Below are positions 48,461 through 57,177 of a DNA stretch of 64,000 nucleotides, piece by piece. A model generated the notes under the pieces. That model was not told the DNA's origin. It was given only the letters and a program-made list of their open reading frames with translations, and made no database searches. Each line of letters opens with the position of its first letter. Position 1 is the first letter of the stretch. This DNA is from Sphingomonas naphthae (GTDB taxonomy: Bacteria; Pseudomonadota; Alphaproteobacteria; Sphingomonadales; Sphingomonadaceae), in assembly GCF_028607085.1 (NCBI RefSeq), contig NZ_CP117411.1, forward strand, positions 2,728,001 through 2,792,000. The letters are read 5' to 3'. Both the position numbers and the translations under genes were made by a program.

Positions 48461-49303
48461 TCACGGGTCGGATGACGCAACAGCGGCCGGTGCCTTGGTC
48501 GACCTCTTGGTGGGCGGACGGCGCTTCGGTCTGTCGGAGAGCTTGACCCATACCGGTGCGTGGTCGCTGCTCTTCTCCCATCCGCGGACGTGACGATCGA
48601 CCTGCGCATCCGCGAGCCTTCCTGCGAGGGATGGACTGAGAAGGAGATGGTCGATCCGCAGGCCCGCGTCGCGGGCATAGGCGTTTCGGAAGTAGTCCCA
48701 GAACGTGTAGATGGTTTCGTCAGGATGGATGTTGCGCAGAGCGTCCGTCCATCCTTGGCCGGTCAGCCTGAAGAAGAGATCCCTCACCTCCGGAGCGAAC
48801 AGGGCGTCGTCCAGCCAGCGCTCCGGTTTGTAGACGTCGCGCTCGGTCGGCATGACATTGAAGTCTCCAGCCAGCATCACGGGTAGCCCGGACCCGAGCA
48901 GGCCGGCCGCATGTTCGATCAGCCTCTCGAACCAGCGCAGCTTGTAGTCGAACTTCGGCCCCGGCCTCGGATTCCCGTTCGGCAGATATAGCCCTCCGAT
49001 CAGTATTCCGTTCACCGCGGCTTCGATGTAGCGGCTCTGGCTCGCATCCGGATCGTCTGGCAGGCCGCGCCGCGTCTCGTGAATCTCCCCGACGCGGCTC
49101 AGCATCGCGACGCCGTTCCAGCTCTTCTGCCCGTGCCAGATGGCATCATAGCCGAGGTCACGGATGGCAGCTTCCGGAAACTTCTCCTGAGGCGCCTTCA
49201 ACTCCTGGAGAACAACGATGTCGGGCTCGCACTCGGTCAACCAGCGCAGCAGGACGGGCAGCCGTCCGTTCACGCCGTTTACGTTGTAGGTGGCGACCCT
49301 CAT
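48461..49303 (-). CDS. exodeoxyribonuclease III (AP endonuclease, Xth family)
   Basis: 280-aa EEP-fold nuclease that cuts at abasic sites and trims 3' ends. Motifs: ATYNVNGVNGRL (Asn), LQELKAPQEKFP (Glu), YLPNGNP (Tyr), AGDFNVMPTERDVY (Asp-Asn), RIDHLLLS and SSDHAPV (Asp-His). A basic tail (RPKRRPPTKRSTKAP) is added at the C-terminus. It begins 7 bases after the LigD stop, so the two work from one transcript, probably in base excision or end repair. Confidence 0.93.
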   Translation of the reverse strand: MRVATYNVNGVNGRLPVLLRWLTECEPDIVVLQELKAPQEKFPEAAIRDLGYDAIWHGQKSWNGVAMLSRVGEIHETRRGLPDDPDASQSRYIEAAVNGILIGGLYLPNGNPRPGPKFDYKLRWFERLIEHAAGLLGSGLPVMLAGDFNVMPTERDVYKPERWLDDALFAPEVRDLFFRLTGQGWTDALRNIHPDETIYTFWDYFRNAYARDAGLRIDHLLLSPSLAGRLADAQVDRHVRGWEKSSDHAPVWVKLSDRPKRRPPTKRSTKAPAAVASSDP

Positions 49304-49310
49304 CGCTTGC

Positions 49311-51221
49311 CTACAGGTCCGGCAGAACTTGGTCGGCACGTCCCCATCCGACCAGGGCCTTGGATGCTGCCCTTTTCAGAAGCGTCGCGGCATCTCCGAC
49401 ATGGAAGTTCGCCGGCGACGAGATACTCTCCATTTCCTTCCACGTTATCGGTGCCGCGATCGGAGCCTGCGGTCGCGCGCGGACGGAATACGGCATCACA
49501 GCAGTCGCGCCACGCTGGTTTCGAAGGTAGTCTACGAAGATGCGGCCCTTCCGCTGCGCCTTGGGGAGCGCCGCCGTGAAGTTGGCGGGATCGGTCTGGG
49601 CGACGGCTTGCGCGAGGCGGTGCGCGAAATCCTTGACCTCAGGCCATTCCGCCTTCGGAACGAGAGGCACGATGACGTGGATGCCCTTGCCGCCCGTCAC
49701 CATCGGAAAGGTCTCGAGCCCGATCGTCCCGAGGATGTCGCGGAAGTGGAACGCGGCCGTGCGGACTGCTTCGAAATCCAGACCCTCGTCCGGATCCAGA
49801 TCGAAAACGAGGCGATCCGCCTTCTCCACGTCCTCGATGCGGGCGCCCCAGCCGTGGAACTCGATCGTGCCCATCTGCACGCAGGAGAGCAGGCCGTCCG
49901 GCGTGTCGACGAAGAGGTAAGGCTCCTCGTGGCCGTCCTTCTCGAGGATGCCGACATGCTTGACCGTCTCTCCGAACGTGCCGGCATCATGTTTCTGGAA
50001 GAAGCACTTCTTGGCTCGTTCCTGCGGGCATCGAACGAGGCTGATCGGGCGGCTGCCCGCCCAGGGCAGCATGATGTCCGCCACGGCTGCATAGTGGTCG
50101 GCGAGCTGACCTTTCGTGATGTTGGATTCCGGGTAGATCACACGATCGCGGTTGCTGATTGCGATCGTCGTGGTCGTAGGAGCTGCGGCGTGGGATGCCG
50201 CCGCTTCGACCGCCGCAGGGGTCTCGAGGACGACCGCCTCGGCCTTCTTGTCCTCGCGGAGACCGAGGTAGCTTGGGTGCCGCAACGTGCCTTCGTTGGT
50301 CATCTCGGTGAACGCGATCTCGGCGACGAGGCTCGGATCTATCCAATGCGCCCCGCGGACCTCGACGCGCGGCGCCGCCACCGTTGCATCCTTGCGGGCC
50401 ATCGGCCGCATCAGTTCGAGCAGCCGGAACATCTCGTCCATGGAGAAGCCGGTCCCGACTTTTCCCGCATAACGCAGTTCGCCAGCGTCATGGACGCCGA
50501 GGATCAGTGATCGGAATCCCCTCGATTTGTCCGAGGGGGTCCAGCCAACGATAACGAACTCCTGCCGCCTGATGCACTTGGTCTTCAGCCAGCCGCCTGA
50601 TCTCGAACCGACGTATTTGCCATCTGCCTTCTTCGAGATGACGCCTTCGAGGCCCGCCTCGCAGAAACTCTGCAGCAGCTTCTCGCCGCTGCCCGCGATG
50701 TGGTCCGAGAAGCGGATGCGGTCTCCGCTGGCGGGCAGGATCGACCGCAGCCGCTTCTTCCTCTCGGTTAGAGGAAGCTGCGTCAGGTCCTCGCCGTCGA
50801 GTTCGAGCAGATCGAACGCGATGTAGTCGATCGCCGCCGGCGCGCCCTTCAGCGCATTCTGCAGGGCTTGGAAACTCGACCGTCCTGCTTCGTCGAGGAC
50901 GACGGCCTCGCCGTCGATCAGGGCGGAGCGCACTTCCAGACCGCTGGCGCTCTCAACAATGTCTGCGAACTTTTCGGACCAGTCGAGGCCCGAGCGGGTG
51001 TAGGCCTTGGCTTTGCCGCCACCCACGGCCACCTCGAGCCGATAGCCGTCGTACTTCATCTCATGAACCCAGCGGTCGCCAGCGGGAACGCTGTCCACCA
51101 GAGTGGCGAGCTGGACCGCCATGAATGGACGAATCGGAAGCTCACTCGGCCCGCGCGACTTCGCAGGAGATCTCTTCGAACGAGTGGGTCTGCCAGTGCC
51201 GGCCATCCCATCAAGACTCAT
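49311..51221 (-). CDS. ligD: ATP-dependent DNA ligase D, without phosphoesterase domain
   Basis: 636-aa enzyme for non-homologous end joining. The ligase domain comes first, with the nucleotidyl Lys56 in EMKYDGYRLE and FVIVGWTPSD in the OB part. The polymerase/primase domain follows from about residue 360 (ISNRDRVIYPESNITKG, VFDLDPDEG, GGKGIHVIVPL). The N-terminal 3'-phosphoesterase of typical 800-plus-aa LigD is absent; only a basic stretch precedes the ligase. No Ku gene is in the window. ATG 51221 gives MSLDGMAGTGRP; the frame further upstream is unconvincing. Confidence 0.92.
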   Translation of the reverse strand: MSLDGMAGTGRPTRSKRSPAKSRGPSELPIRPFMAVQLATLVDSVPAGDRWVHEMKYDGYRLEVAVGGGKAKAYTRSGLDWSEKFADIVESASGLEVRSALIDGEAVVLDEAGRSSFQALQNALKGAPAAIDYIAFDLLELDGEDLTQLPLTERKKRLRSILPASGDRIRFSDHIAGSGEKLLQSFCEAGLEGVISKKADGKYVGSRSGGWLKTKCIRRQEFVIVGWTPSDKSRGFRSLILGVHDAGELRYAGKVGTGFSMDEMFRLLELMRPMARKDATVAAPRVEVRGAHWIDPSLVAEIAFTEMTNEGTLRHPSYLGLREDKKAEAVVLETPAAVEAAASHAAAPTTTTIAISNRDRVIYPESNITKGQLADHYAAVADIMLPWAGSRPISLVRCPQERAKKCFFQKHDAGTFGETVKHVGILEKDGHEEPYLFVDTPDGLLSCVQMGTIEFHGWGARIEDVEKADRLVFDLDPDEGLDFEAVRTAAFHFRDILGTIGLETFPMVTGGKGIHVIVPLVPKAEWPEVKDFAHRLAQAVAQTDPANFTAALPKAQRKGRIFVDYLRNQRGATAVMPYSVRARPQAPIAAPITWKEMESISSPANFHVGDAATLLKRAASKALVGWGRADQVLPDL

Positions 51222-51346
51222 CGGCGGCAGGACTCGTTCCGGCGCCCAAGAGACTCTTCTTGTCGCACAAGCCCGCGAGCGCTTTGTTTTGCGCAACTGT
51301 CAGGAATCGATTGCGTTGTGCGGAGATCATCGAACAGGAGGCAGAC

Positions 51347-51523
51347 ATGTCGGACGACAAGACGCTGCGGGCACCGCAGGACAGCTCGCGGATCGCTATG
51401 GGCGAGGACTACGAGGTCGAATACTGGACCCATAAGTTCGGCGTCACCCGCGAAGAACTTCAGGCTGCAGTCAGCGCCGTCGGCAACAGCGCCGCCGCGG
51501 TTGAGGCACACCTGAGGAAGTAA
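51347..51523 (+). CDS. DUF3606 domain protein
   Basis: 58-aa protein, MSDDKTLRAPQDSSRIAMGEDYEVEYWTHKFGVTREELQAAV and a GNSAAAVEAHL ending. This is the full DUF3606 pattern: short acidic start, YEVxYWxxKFGV, and two helices. CAGGAGG precedes the ATG. Function unknown; common beside LigD and stress genes in alphaproteobacteria. Confidence 0.85.
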   Translation: MSDDKTLRAPQDSSRIAMGEDYEVEYWTHKFGVTREELQAAVSAVGNSAAAVEAHLRK

Positions 51524-51581
51524 CGGCGACGTAAGAGCGGCGCTTCATTGTGGAGCGCCGCGATCGTGTTACCACTTGCCC

Positions 51582-52228
51582 ATGTGCAATCTGTACACCG
51601 TCAGGAAGAGCGCGGCCGAGGTCGCCGCCCACTTCGGCGTCGCCGATCCCACGCAGTCCAATGCTGGTGAAGAGGTCTATCCGGGATACCCCGGAATGGT
51701 CGTCCGCGAGGAGGCTGGCGCTCGCGTGATGCAGTCGATGGCTTGGGGCTCCCCCTTCGCCTCAAGGGAATGAAGCCGGATGCCAAGCCCAAGCCGGTCA
51801 ACAACATCGCGGATTTGACCAAGAACATGTGGATCGGTCTTGCGCGAAAGCCGCAGTGGCGCTGCCTCATACCGGTGACGCAGTTCGCCGAGGCGGAAGG
51901 GGAGAAGGGCGCGAAGACGCGCACCTGGTTCAGCCTGAAGGACCGACCGATCTTCGCCTGGGCGGGCCTGTGGCGCATAAGCGACGAGTGGGGACCGGTG
52001 TATTCCGGCGTCATGACGGACTGCAACGAGGCGATCCGGCCGGTGCACGATCGGATGCCGGTTCTGCTCCTACCCGACGAATACGACACCTGGCTCAGCG
52101 GCAGCTTCGAGGATGCCGTCGCGTTTCAGAACCGCTGCTTTCCGGACGACCTCATCAGCATCGAGCGAACGCGCGACCCGTGGGTGAAGCGGAAGGTAGT
52201 CGAGACGTCCGCAGGACTGTTCGCGTAG
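51582..52228 (+). pseudogene. HMCES/YedK SOS response-associated protein, single-base frameshift
   Basis: From ATG 51582 the protein begins MCNLYTVRKSAAEVAAHF, with catalytic Cys2 intact. Near 51747 one base seems to be missing (expected WGFPLRL, read WGSPF), and the rest continues in another frame: LRLKGMKPDAKPKPVNN, QWRCLIPVTQFAEAEG, TRTWFSLKD, MTDCNEAIRPVHDRMPVLL, ending at 52228. If the base is really absent the gene is dead; if it is a sequence error this is a normal abasic-site-shielding YedK protein. Confidence 0.8.
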
Positions 52229-52252
52229 GCAAATGCTACGGAGGCCACAGGC

Positions 52253-52489
52253 CTACGCTTTGGGCTCCTCGATCGGCAACCCCTTCAGCAGATCTCCGAA
52301 GTCGGCCTTCAGCGCAGTAGCGATCCTAGCGAGCGTCTCCAGCGAGACGTTCTGCGTGCCGCGCTCGATCTTCCCGTAGAACGATCGCTCCACGCCGGCC
52401 TCCCGCGCGAAATCCTCCTGGGAAGTCCCGAGGGCTTCCCGGCATGCGCGGATGCGCTGCCCCACTTCGACAAGCAGATCGCTCTTCAC
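52253..52489 (-). CDS. XRE-family HTH regulator
   Basis: 78-aa protein consisting almost wholly of a lambda-repressor-type HTH: VGQRIRACREALGTSQEDFAREAGVERSFYGKIERGTQNVSLETLARIATAL. It is divergent from the operon at 52.6-56.6 kb and likely represses it, with an operator-like repeat between them. Similar small XRE proteins regulate toxin-antitoxin and restriction systems. Confidence 0.88.
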   Translation of the reverse strand: MKSDLLVEVGQRIRACREALGTSQEDFAREAGVERSFYGKIERGTQNVSLETLARIATALKADFGDLLKGLPIEEPKA

Positions 52490-52542
52490 GCGCGCCGCTT
52501 AGCAGGCTCGGCGCCATCCCTCCACCCGCTTGAAGACAGCCG

Positions 52543-52594
52543 TTGACACGACTGTCCCAAAACGATACGAGTTATATATGACCACGGTATATAT
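52543..52594 (+). promoter_or_regulatory. promoter/operator region of the 52.6-kb operon
   Basis: TTGACA at 52543-52548 is a perfect -35 box; 17 bases later stands TACGAG, a poor -10. TATATAT at 52573-52579 and 52588-52594 flank a GC core and could be the -10 region or an operator. The A/T content is far above that of the surroundings. The divergent XRE protein is the probable binder. Confidence 0.45.
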
Positions 52595-52628
52595 CACCCA
52601 CAGCCGTTGGTCAGTCAGGGAGACGACC

Positions 52629-52775
52629 ATGATCGATGCGCCGCTTCAGCACCAGCCCGGAGCCTTCGGCTCCGCACCGACCGTCGAGGAGGAGGACACC
52701 ACCGAACCGCCACCATGCGGCGCCCCGCGGCCGATCCTGCGGGCACGAGGACCACCATGGGAGCTTTCGACATGA
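52629..52775 (+). CDS. small leader protein of the 52.6-kb operon
   Basis: 48-codon frame MIDAPLQHQPGAFGSAPTVEE... rich in Pro and Glu. GGGAG lies 6 bases before the ATG. Its TGA overlaps the ATG of the next gene (ATGA at 52772), as all following genes overlap, which is the main reason to believe it is translated. No fold or function can be suggested. Confidence 0.4.
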   Translation: MIDAPLQHQPGAFGSAPTVEEEDTTEPPPCGAPRPILRARGPPWELST

Positions 52776-53110
52776 CCGACACGATTGATGCACTTCACGA
52801 ACTCAAGACGATGCGCTCCTCCTGGCAGGCGCTCGCGCGCCGCTGGGAGTTCACCGGCCGCGAACTGGCGCAGTTGCTGCCGGAGGGGGGATGGGACACG
52901 CCGTCTCCCCCGGCCGACACCGAGCGCCGCATGCGGCTCATGCTGTCGGTCGACTACCGCCTCCCGTTCGGCTCCGGGAGCTACGAGCTCAGTTCGTGGG
53001 CTCGCACGCCGATCGACGAGCTCGACCTGTTCACGCCGATCGAGCTGATCGCCGCGGGCCCGCCCCACATCCGCGCCCTGCGCGATTTCGTCGAATGGAA
53101 GTTCTCGTGA
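52772..53110 (+). CDS. MbcA/ParS-like protein 1
   Basis: 112-aa protein: MTDTIDALHELKTMRSSWQALARRW with helices, then RRMRLMLSVDYRLP and the C-terminal LFTPIELIAAGPPHIRALRDFVEW. The last part resembles the MbcA/ParS/Xre toxin-binding region (usual TPLELL-x-G). It is followed by a second such protein. Start ATG 52772 overlaps the leader stop; its own end overlaps the next gene. Confidence 0.65.
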   Translation: MTDTIDALHELKTMRSSWQALARRWEFTGRELAQLLPEGGWDTPSPPADTERRMRLMLSVDYRLPFGSGSYELSSWARTPIDELDLFTPIELIAAGPPHIRALRDFVEWKFS

Positions 53111-53463
53111 GCGCCCCGCCGCCTGGTGTGGCCACGCTGGACATCGAGGTCGTCCTCGATCTCTGGCGGACGGTCGCGGTCGACTGGGAGCTCGATCCCT
53201 CGGAGGCGCTGGCCCTTCTGGGCTGGCGCGACAGGGGCGGCGCGCTCTTCGACCACCGCGACGTCCGTCAGGCCGCATACCGCTTGGAGCTCATCATCGA
53301 GTTCGCTCCGGTCGCGGCCGACCTCCTCGGATCCGAGCGTGCCGTCCGGATCTGGCTCCGGAGGCCGAGCGAGGCGCTCTCGGGAGCGACGCCGATCCAG
53401 CACATGTCGGTCGCCCCGGATTGGATCCGCTTCCTGATCGACAATCAGGTTCCGCTCGCGTGA
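53107..53463 (+). CDS. MbcA/ParS-like protein 2 (Xre-type antitoxin family)
   Basis: 118-aa protein. LDPSEALALLGWRDRGGALFDHRDVRQAAYRLELIIEFAPVAADLLGSERAVRIWLRRPSEALSGATPIQHM has the order of the Xre/MbcA/ParS antitoxin family, including WLRRP-x2-AL-x-G-x-TPIQ. The partner toxin in known systems is a RES protein; none is present, and the next gene is unknown. GTG 53107 overlaps the previous stop (GTGA); ATG 53095 is an alternative. Confidence 0.75.
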   Translation: MSAPPPGVATLDIEVVLDLWRTVAVDWELDPSEALALLGWRDRGGALFDHRDVRQAAYRLELIIEFAPVAADLLGSERAVRIWLRRPSEALSGATPIQHMSVAPDWIRFLIDNQVPLA

Positions 53464-54125
53464 GCAGGCGGGGGTTCGATTGGCGCGCCAGGGAGATTAA
53501 CCGGGTCGCAGTGGACATGAGCGCCCTGCAGGTCGCCATCGAGGCGTCGAGGGTGCTGCTCTTCCGGCGCTACCTCCAGGCGAGCATCCGGTGGGCACCC
53601 CCGATCCTCATCGATGCGGTCCTGCCGGCGGTGCTGATACGGGCCCTCTATCTGCTCCGCCCGGAGGATCCTTGGCCTATGATGCCCATGCCCGTCGGCT
53701 ACACCGATCCGTTGATGGGGACTAGAAAGGGGTACAACAACATCCCCTCGCGGAGGGCCAGGCGCTTCATCGACAGGTTCGTTCGCTACGGCGTGATCAT
53801 CAGGCAGCCGACCGATCCCGCCGGGGGTCTTGCGCTCCGTGTCGCCGGGGAGGATCTCGAGGTTGGGCTCACCTTCGGCCGGTCGCTCATGTCGACACGC
53901 CGCGGCGTGCTCAGGATCGAGATCCCGCGCGGCCTTCCCGAGACGCTGCAGCTTGGTGCCGTCGGCAGGCGGATCCACGAGGTCATCGGGCACGAGCTCC
54001 TAGACGGAAGAGACTATCCCGTGACGCGCGTCACGTCGACGCCGGCCCACACCGTCTTCGAGGTCAGGGTGGATAGGGTCGCCTACGAGATGCCCTGGGC
54101 CGACCTGGTCGACGGGCGGAACTGA
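53460..54125 (+). CDS. hypothetical protein, in operon with the MbcA-like genes
   Basis: 221-aa protein I do not recognise. The first half is helical and Arg-rich with a hydrophobic stretch (PPILIDAVLPAVLIRALYLL). The centre (GTRKGYNNIPSRRARRFIDRFVRYGVIIRQ) is basic. The end (VFEVRVDRVAYEMPWADLVDG) is beta-like. It stands where a RES toxin would stand in a TA operon but shows no R-E-S motif. GTG 53460 overlaps the previous stop. Confidence 0.65.
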   Translation: MSRRGFDWRAREINRVAVDMSALQVAIEASRVLLFRRYLQASIRWAPPILIDAVLPAVLIRALYLLRPEDPWPMMPMPVGYTDPLMGTRKGYNNIPSRRARRFIDRFVRYGVIIRQPTDPAGGLALRVAGEDLEVGLTFGRSLMSTRRGVLRIEIPRGLPETLQLGAVGRRIHEVIGHELLDGRDYPVTRVTSTPAHTVFEVRVDRVAYEMPWADLVDGRN

Positions 54126-54302
54126 CCGCCCGGCGGGCTTCCAGCGGCTGCCGCCCCGATGGAGCCGATCGAGCCGCCAGGCGGAGTGACCCCACCCGAC
54201 CACGCACACGTGATCCGCAGCCTGTCGGATCCCGCCGCATACTGACGGCCGCGCGTCAGTGGACCGCGCGGCCTCCCGCAACGACTTCAGAGGCGACAGC
54301 CG

Positions 54303-56015
54303 ATGCCTTCCCATCGCAACAATGGCACCTTCGTGACCGAACGGCAGGCTGCCGTGCACGCGCTCTTCATGCTGCATCGATCGATGTCGATCGTCGCCCG
54401 CCTGATGCGGGTGAGCCAGATCACCGTCCGCGAGACCCTCGTCCAGTACCAGCGCAACAAGCTGCGGGACCAAGGCATCGTGCCGCCGCCGCTGCGCGAG
54501 ATGTTGAGGGGCGACGTCACCACACGCTTCGGCATCCCGCGGGATGAGCTCGGCGGCCGGCCCGCGAAGCATCGGCAGATAGACCCCGCCGTCTCGTCCG
54601 AACCCCGCCCCGAGCCGGCACCCGCCCGGAGGCGGCGCTTCGTCGCCGCACCCGCGACCGGCGTAACCCGGATGGTGGTGACGTCTGCGGAGGCGGGCGC
54701 GCGGCTCCATGTCGGCTTCTGGCGCAACCTCCGGGCCTACGCGGCCGACATCGGTGCGGAGCTCGTCGTCCTACGGCTCGGTGGGTCCGAGCCCGTGAGG
54801 CCCGGTCCCCACGACAGCGAGCTCGCGGAATTCGTAGTCGGCAGTCAGGTGGACGTTGCCGGCCAGGTCGACATCGCCGCCGACGTCAGGATCCGTCTGG
54901 GCAACTCCCGTCCGCTGACCAACATGCAGTCGCGGAGCTCGTCGACCTGGACCGTCTTCCGCCATCCCGTCGTCCAGCTCGAGACGCTCGAGCGTGTGCG
55001 CGCCGACGGCCTCAGGGTGCAGCTGACCACTGGGGCCGTAACCCTTCCCCGCAGCCGCTTCGACCAAAGCGGCTGCAGCGAGGTCGGGGCCGTCGTCATC
55101 GACGTCGGCGCGGACGGCTACGCCCACTGCAGGCACATCCTCGCCCCGAGCGACGGGGATGGCAGCTTCCAGGATCTCACGACGAGGGTCGAGGGCGGGA
55201 GGATCGCGCGCGGCTGTCCGGTCGAGGCGCTGGTGTTCGGCGACGTCCATCACGCGCACATCGACCCCGCCGTCGCCGCCGCGACGTGGGGGATCGGACC
55301 CGATGTGCATCCGCACACCTCCCTCGTGGACCGTCTCCGGCCGGGAACGCAGATCCTCCACGACGTGAACGACTTCTCCGCCCGGAGCCACTTCGACGCG
55401 CGCGACCACCTCAAGCGCTTCGCCCAGTTCACGGCCGGCGGCGGCGACGTCCGCCGGGAGCTTGAGGGAACGGTCGCCTTCCTCGAGGCCGTGAGGCGGC
55501 CCTGGTGCCGGAGCCTCGTCGTGGGCTCCAACCACGACGCCATGCTGCTGCGCTGGCTCCGCGAGGCCGACTTCCGGGAGGATCCGGTCAACGCCGTGTT
55601 CTTCCTCCAGACGTCGCTGGCCCTCCACCGGCGTGTCGCCGACGGTCTGGCGATTGACACGTTCTTCGAGCAGACCATGCGCTCGCTGTCGTGCGACGCA
55701 CTGTCCGGGATCACGTTCCTCCGCGACGGGGACAGTCACAAGATCGCGGGTGTCGAGGTCGGCATCCACGGGCACAGGGGTGCGGACGGCCGCATTGGTG
55801 GCATCCAGGCGTTCGAGAGGCTCGGCATCCCCGCCACCATCGGACACACGCACCGGCCTACGACCCGCGGTGGCATCTACTCGGCCGGCGTCTGCCAGAC
55901 GGAGCTCGCCTACGCTTCCGGAGGGCTGACCGCCTGGGCGGTGGGCCATGTCGTCGAGTACTTCAGCGGGGCCCGGCAGCACCTCCTCTTCCACGGAGGG
56001 CGCTTCCATGCGTAA
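54303..56015 (+). CDS. calcineurin-like metallophosphoesterase with N-terminal HTH (phage A1-like)
   Basis: 570-aa protein. Residues 10-60 look like a helix-turn-helix (RQAAVHALFMLHRSMSIVARLMRVSQITVRETL). From about residue 310 it has two-metal phosphoesterase motifs in order: FGDVHHAHID, ILHDVNDFSARSHFDARD, VVGSNHDAMLLRWL, GIHGHRGADG and IGHTHRP. The HDVNDF and SNHD-x5-RWL pattern reminds me of the A1 protein of T5-like phages, involved in host DNA degradation and DNA transfer; this comparison is from memory. Possible nuclease or nucleotide phosphatase. Confidence 0.75.
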   Translation: MPSHRNNGTFVTERQAAVHALFMLHRSMSIVARLMRVSQITVRETLVQYQRNKLRDQGIVPPPLREMLRGDVTTRFGIPRDELGGRPAKHRQIDPAVSSEPRPEPAPARRRRFVAAPATGVTRMVVTSAEAGARLHVGFWRNLRAYAADIGAELVVLRLGGSEPVRPGPHDSELAEFVVGSQVDVAGQVDIAADVRIRLGNSRPLTNMQSRSSSTWTVFRHPVVQLETLERVRADGLRVQLTTGAVTLPRSRFDQSGCSEVGAVVIDVGADGYAHCRHILAPSDGDGSFQDLTTRVEGGRIARGCPVEALVFGDVHHAHIDPAVAAATWGIGPDVHPHTSLVDRLRPGTQILHDVNDFSARSHFDARDHLKRFAQFTAGGGDVRRELEGTVAFLEAVRRPWCRSLVVGSNHDAMLLRWLREADFREDPVNAVFFLQTSLALHRRVADGLAIDTFFEQTMRSLSCDALSGITFLRDGDSHKIAGVEVGIHGHRGADGRIGGIQAFERLGIPATIGHTHRPTTRGGIYSAGVCQTELAYASGGLTAWAVGHVVEYFSGARQHLLFHGGRFHA

Positions 56016-56592
56016 CGGAGGGGAGCGGCGGCACGACTGCGGAGCCGCCGGAACCGATGAGGCCGGCTGTCATCCCCGCGGGGTGAGCGGAGACAGCATG
56101 CGCCGCAGGAATTTAACACGTCCCCGCTCCGGCGCAGCCAGTCCCAAATCCGAACCCGCCGCCCCCGCCCACCGTTGGGAGGTCTGGTGGCGCGTCGCTG
56201 TTGTTACCCCCGGCAGGGCATCGCCGTTCATGATCCGGCGAATGTCCGCGCGGGCGTCTGCCGACCTACCGGCTCGGATCGGGAGGGAGGCCCGCGACGC
56301 GTATGCCGGGGAGCTGAGGATGTTCTCGCCCGCATCGCGTGAGGTCTGGACCGACCTGGTCCGCATCGCGCGCTGGGATGGCGTCGATCTGCCCGAGGAG
56401 ACCAAACGCGGCTTGTGGCGCGAGGAGGTGCGGTTCCGGGACGCGAGCGGTGCGTTCCTGCGGAGCCTCGACGAGGCAGTCGGCATCGGGCTGCGCTCCG
56501 GGGTGCTCCTATCGCACGACGGCGCGGCGCTGATCGCCCTGGCGGAACTGGGAGCGGCCAACTCGAGGCTCCCCTGCCGCCTTCGCCAATAG
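56008..56592 (+). CDS. hypothetical protein, last gene of the operon
   Basis: 194-aa protein whose ATG overlaps the previous stop by 8 bases. The first 60 residues are Arg/Pro-rich and low in structure; a later ATG at 56098 with GGAGA in front is possible. The rest (ARIGREARDAYAGELRMFSPASREVWTDLVRIARWDGVDLPEETKRGLWREEVRF) is helical. No family recognised. Its stop is 8 bases from the end of the convergent recombinase module. Confidence 0.55.
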   Translation: MRNGGERRHDCGAAGTDEAGCHPRGVSGDSMRRRNLTRPRSGAASPKSEPAAPAHRWEVWWRVAVVTPGRASPFMIRRMSARASADLPARIGREARDAYAGELRMFSPASREVWTDLVRIARWDGVDLPEETKRGLWREEVRFRDASGAFLRSLDEAVGIGLRSGVLLSHDGAALIALAELGAANSRLPCRLRQ

Positions 56593-56600
56593 CGTTCGCG

Positions 56601-57173
56601 TCAAACCGGGGGCGGCCCGCCGTCCCCGGGGTGCGGCTGCATCGGCGGCCGCAGCCCCTTCATCAGGCGGGAGTTGATCTCCTTTGCGTTGGCGACGATC
56701 TGCTTAAGCTGGGCGATGGCCTCGTCCCGCTCCCTCAGTTCGCTCTCCAGTCGGCGCACCCTGCGCCGTTCGAGCTCCAGCGGCTCGGACGCCGGATCCG
56801 CGCAGCTGGCGCACGTGCAGGCTGCCTCGCCGGGGTCGACGGATTTCGCGCGGCTGCCCGCGGCCTTCCTCTCGTCGATCGACTCGGGATCCTGCCAGTG
56901 CGGGTTCGACCCGTTCAGCCGAACCCAGCGTCGACGCGCCTCCAGCAGCGCGCCGGGATGGTGCGCGACGTTCCCGCGCGAGAGCGTCGGATCGTACTCG
57001 CTCACCTTCGCCGGGCTCGGCCAGACGCCGGCGTCGACCAGCCGGTCGGCCGCTTCGGCGATGCGCTCGCGCGTGAGGCGTACGGCGTCGGAGATGGTGC
57101 CGGGCTCCGCGGGCTTCCTGCCGGGCCGCAGCTTTACCGCGACCTTCCTGTCGCCGATCTCTTCCTTATTCAT
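56601..57173 (-). CDS. TnpC-like accessory protein of recombinase trio (HTH + coiled coil)
   Basis: 190-aa protein. After a basic start (RKVAVKLRPGRKPAEPGT), SDAVRLTRERIAEAADRLVDAGVWPSPAKVSEYDPTLSRGNV resembles an HTH, and RRVRRLESELRERDEAIAQLKQIVANAKEINSRL is a coiled coil. This is the layout of TnpC-type small proteins that accompany paired tyrosine recombinases (Tn554-like). ATG 57173 is 4 bases after the stop of the 811-aa recombinase, so the three genes form one operon. Confidence 0.7.
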   Translation of the reverse strand: MNKEEIGDRKVAVKLRPGRKPAEPGTISDAVRLTRERIAEAADRLVDAGVWPSPAKVSEYDPTLSRGNVAHHPGALLEARRRWVRLNGSNPHWQDPESIDERKAAGSRAKSVDPGEAACTCASCADPASEPLELERRRVRRLESELRERDEAIAQLKQIVANAKEINSRLMKGLRPPMQPHPGDGGPPPV

Positions 57174-57177
57174 GACT

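Noticed and set aside
54771-56009. 412-codon minus-strand frame opposite the phosphoesterase
   Set aside because: The plus strand has ordered metallophosphoesterase motifs and start/stop coupling; the minus product has none.
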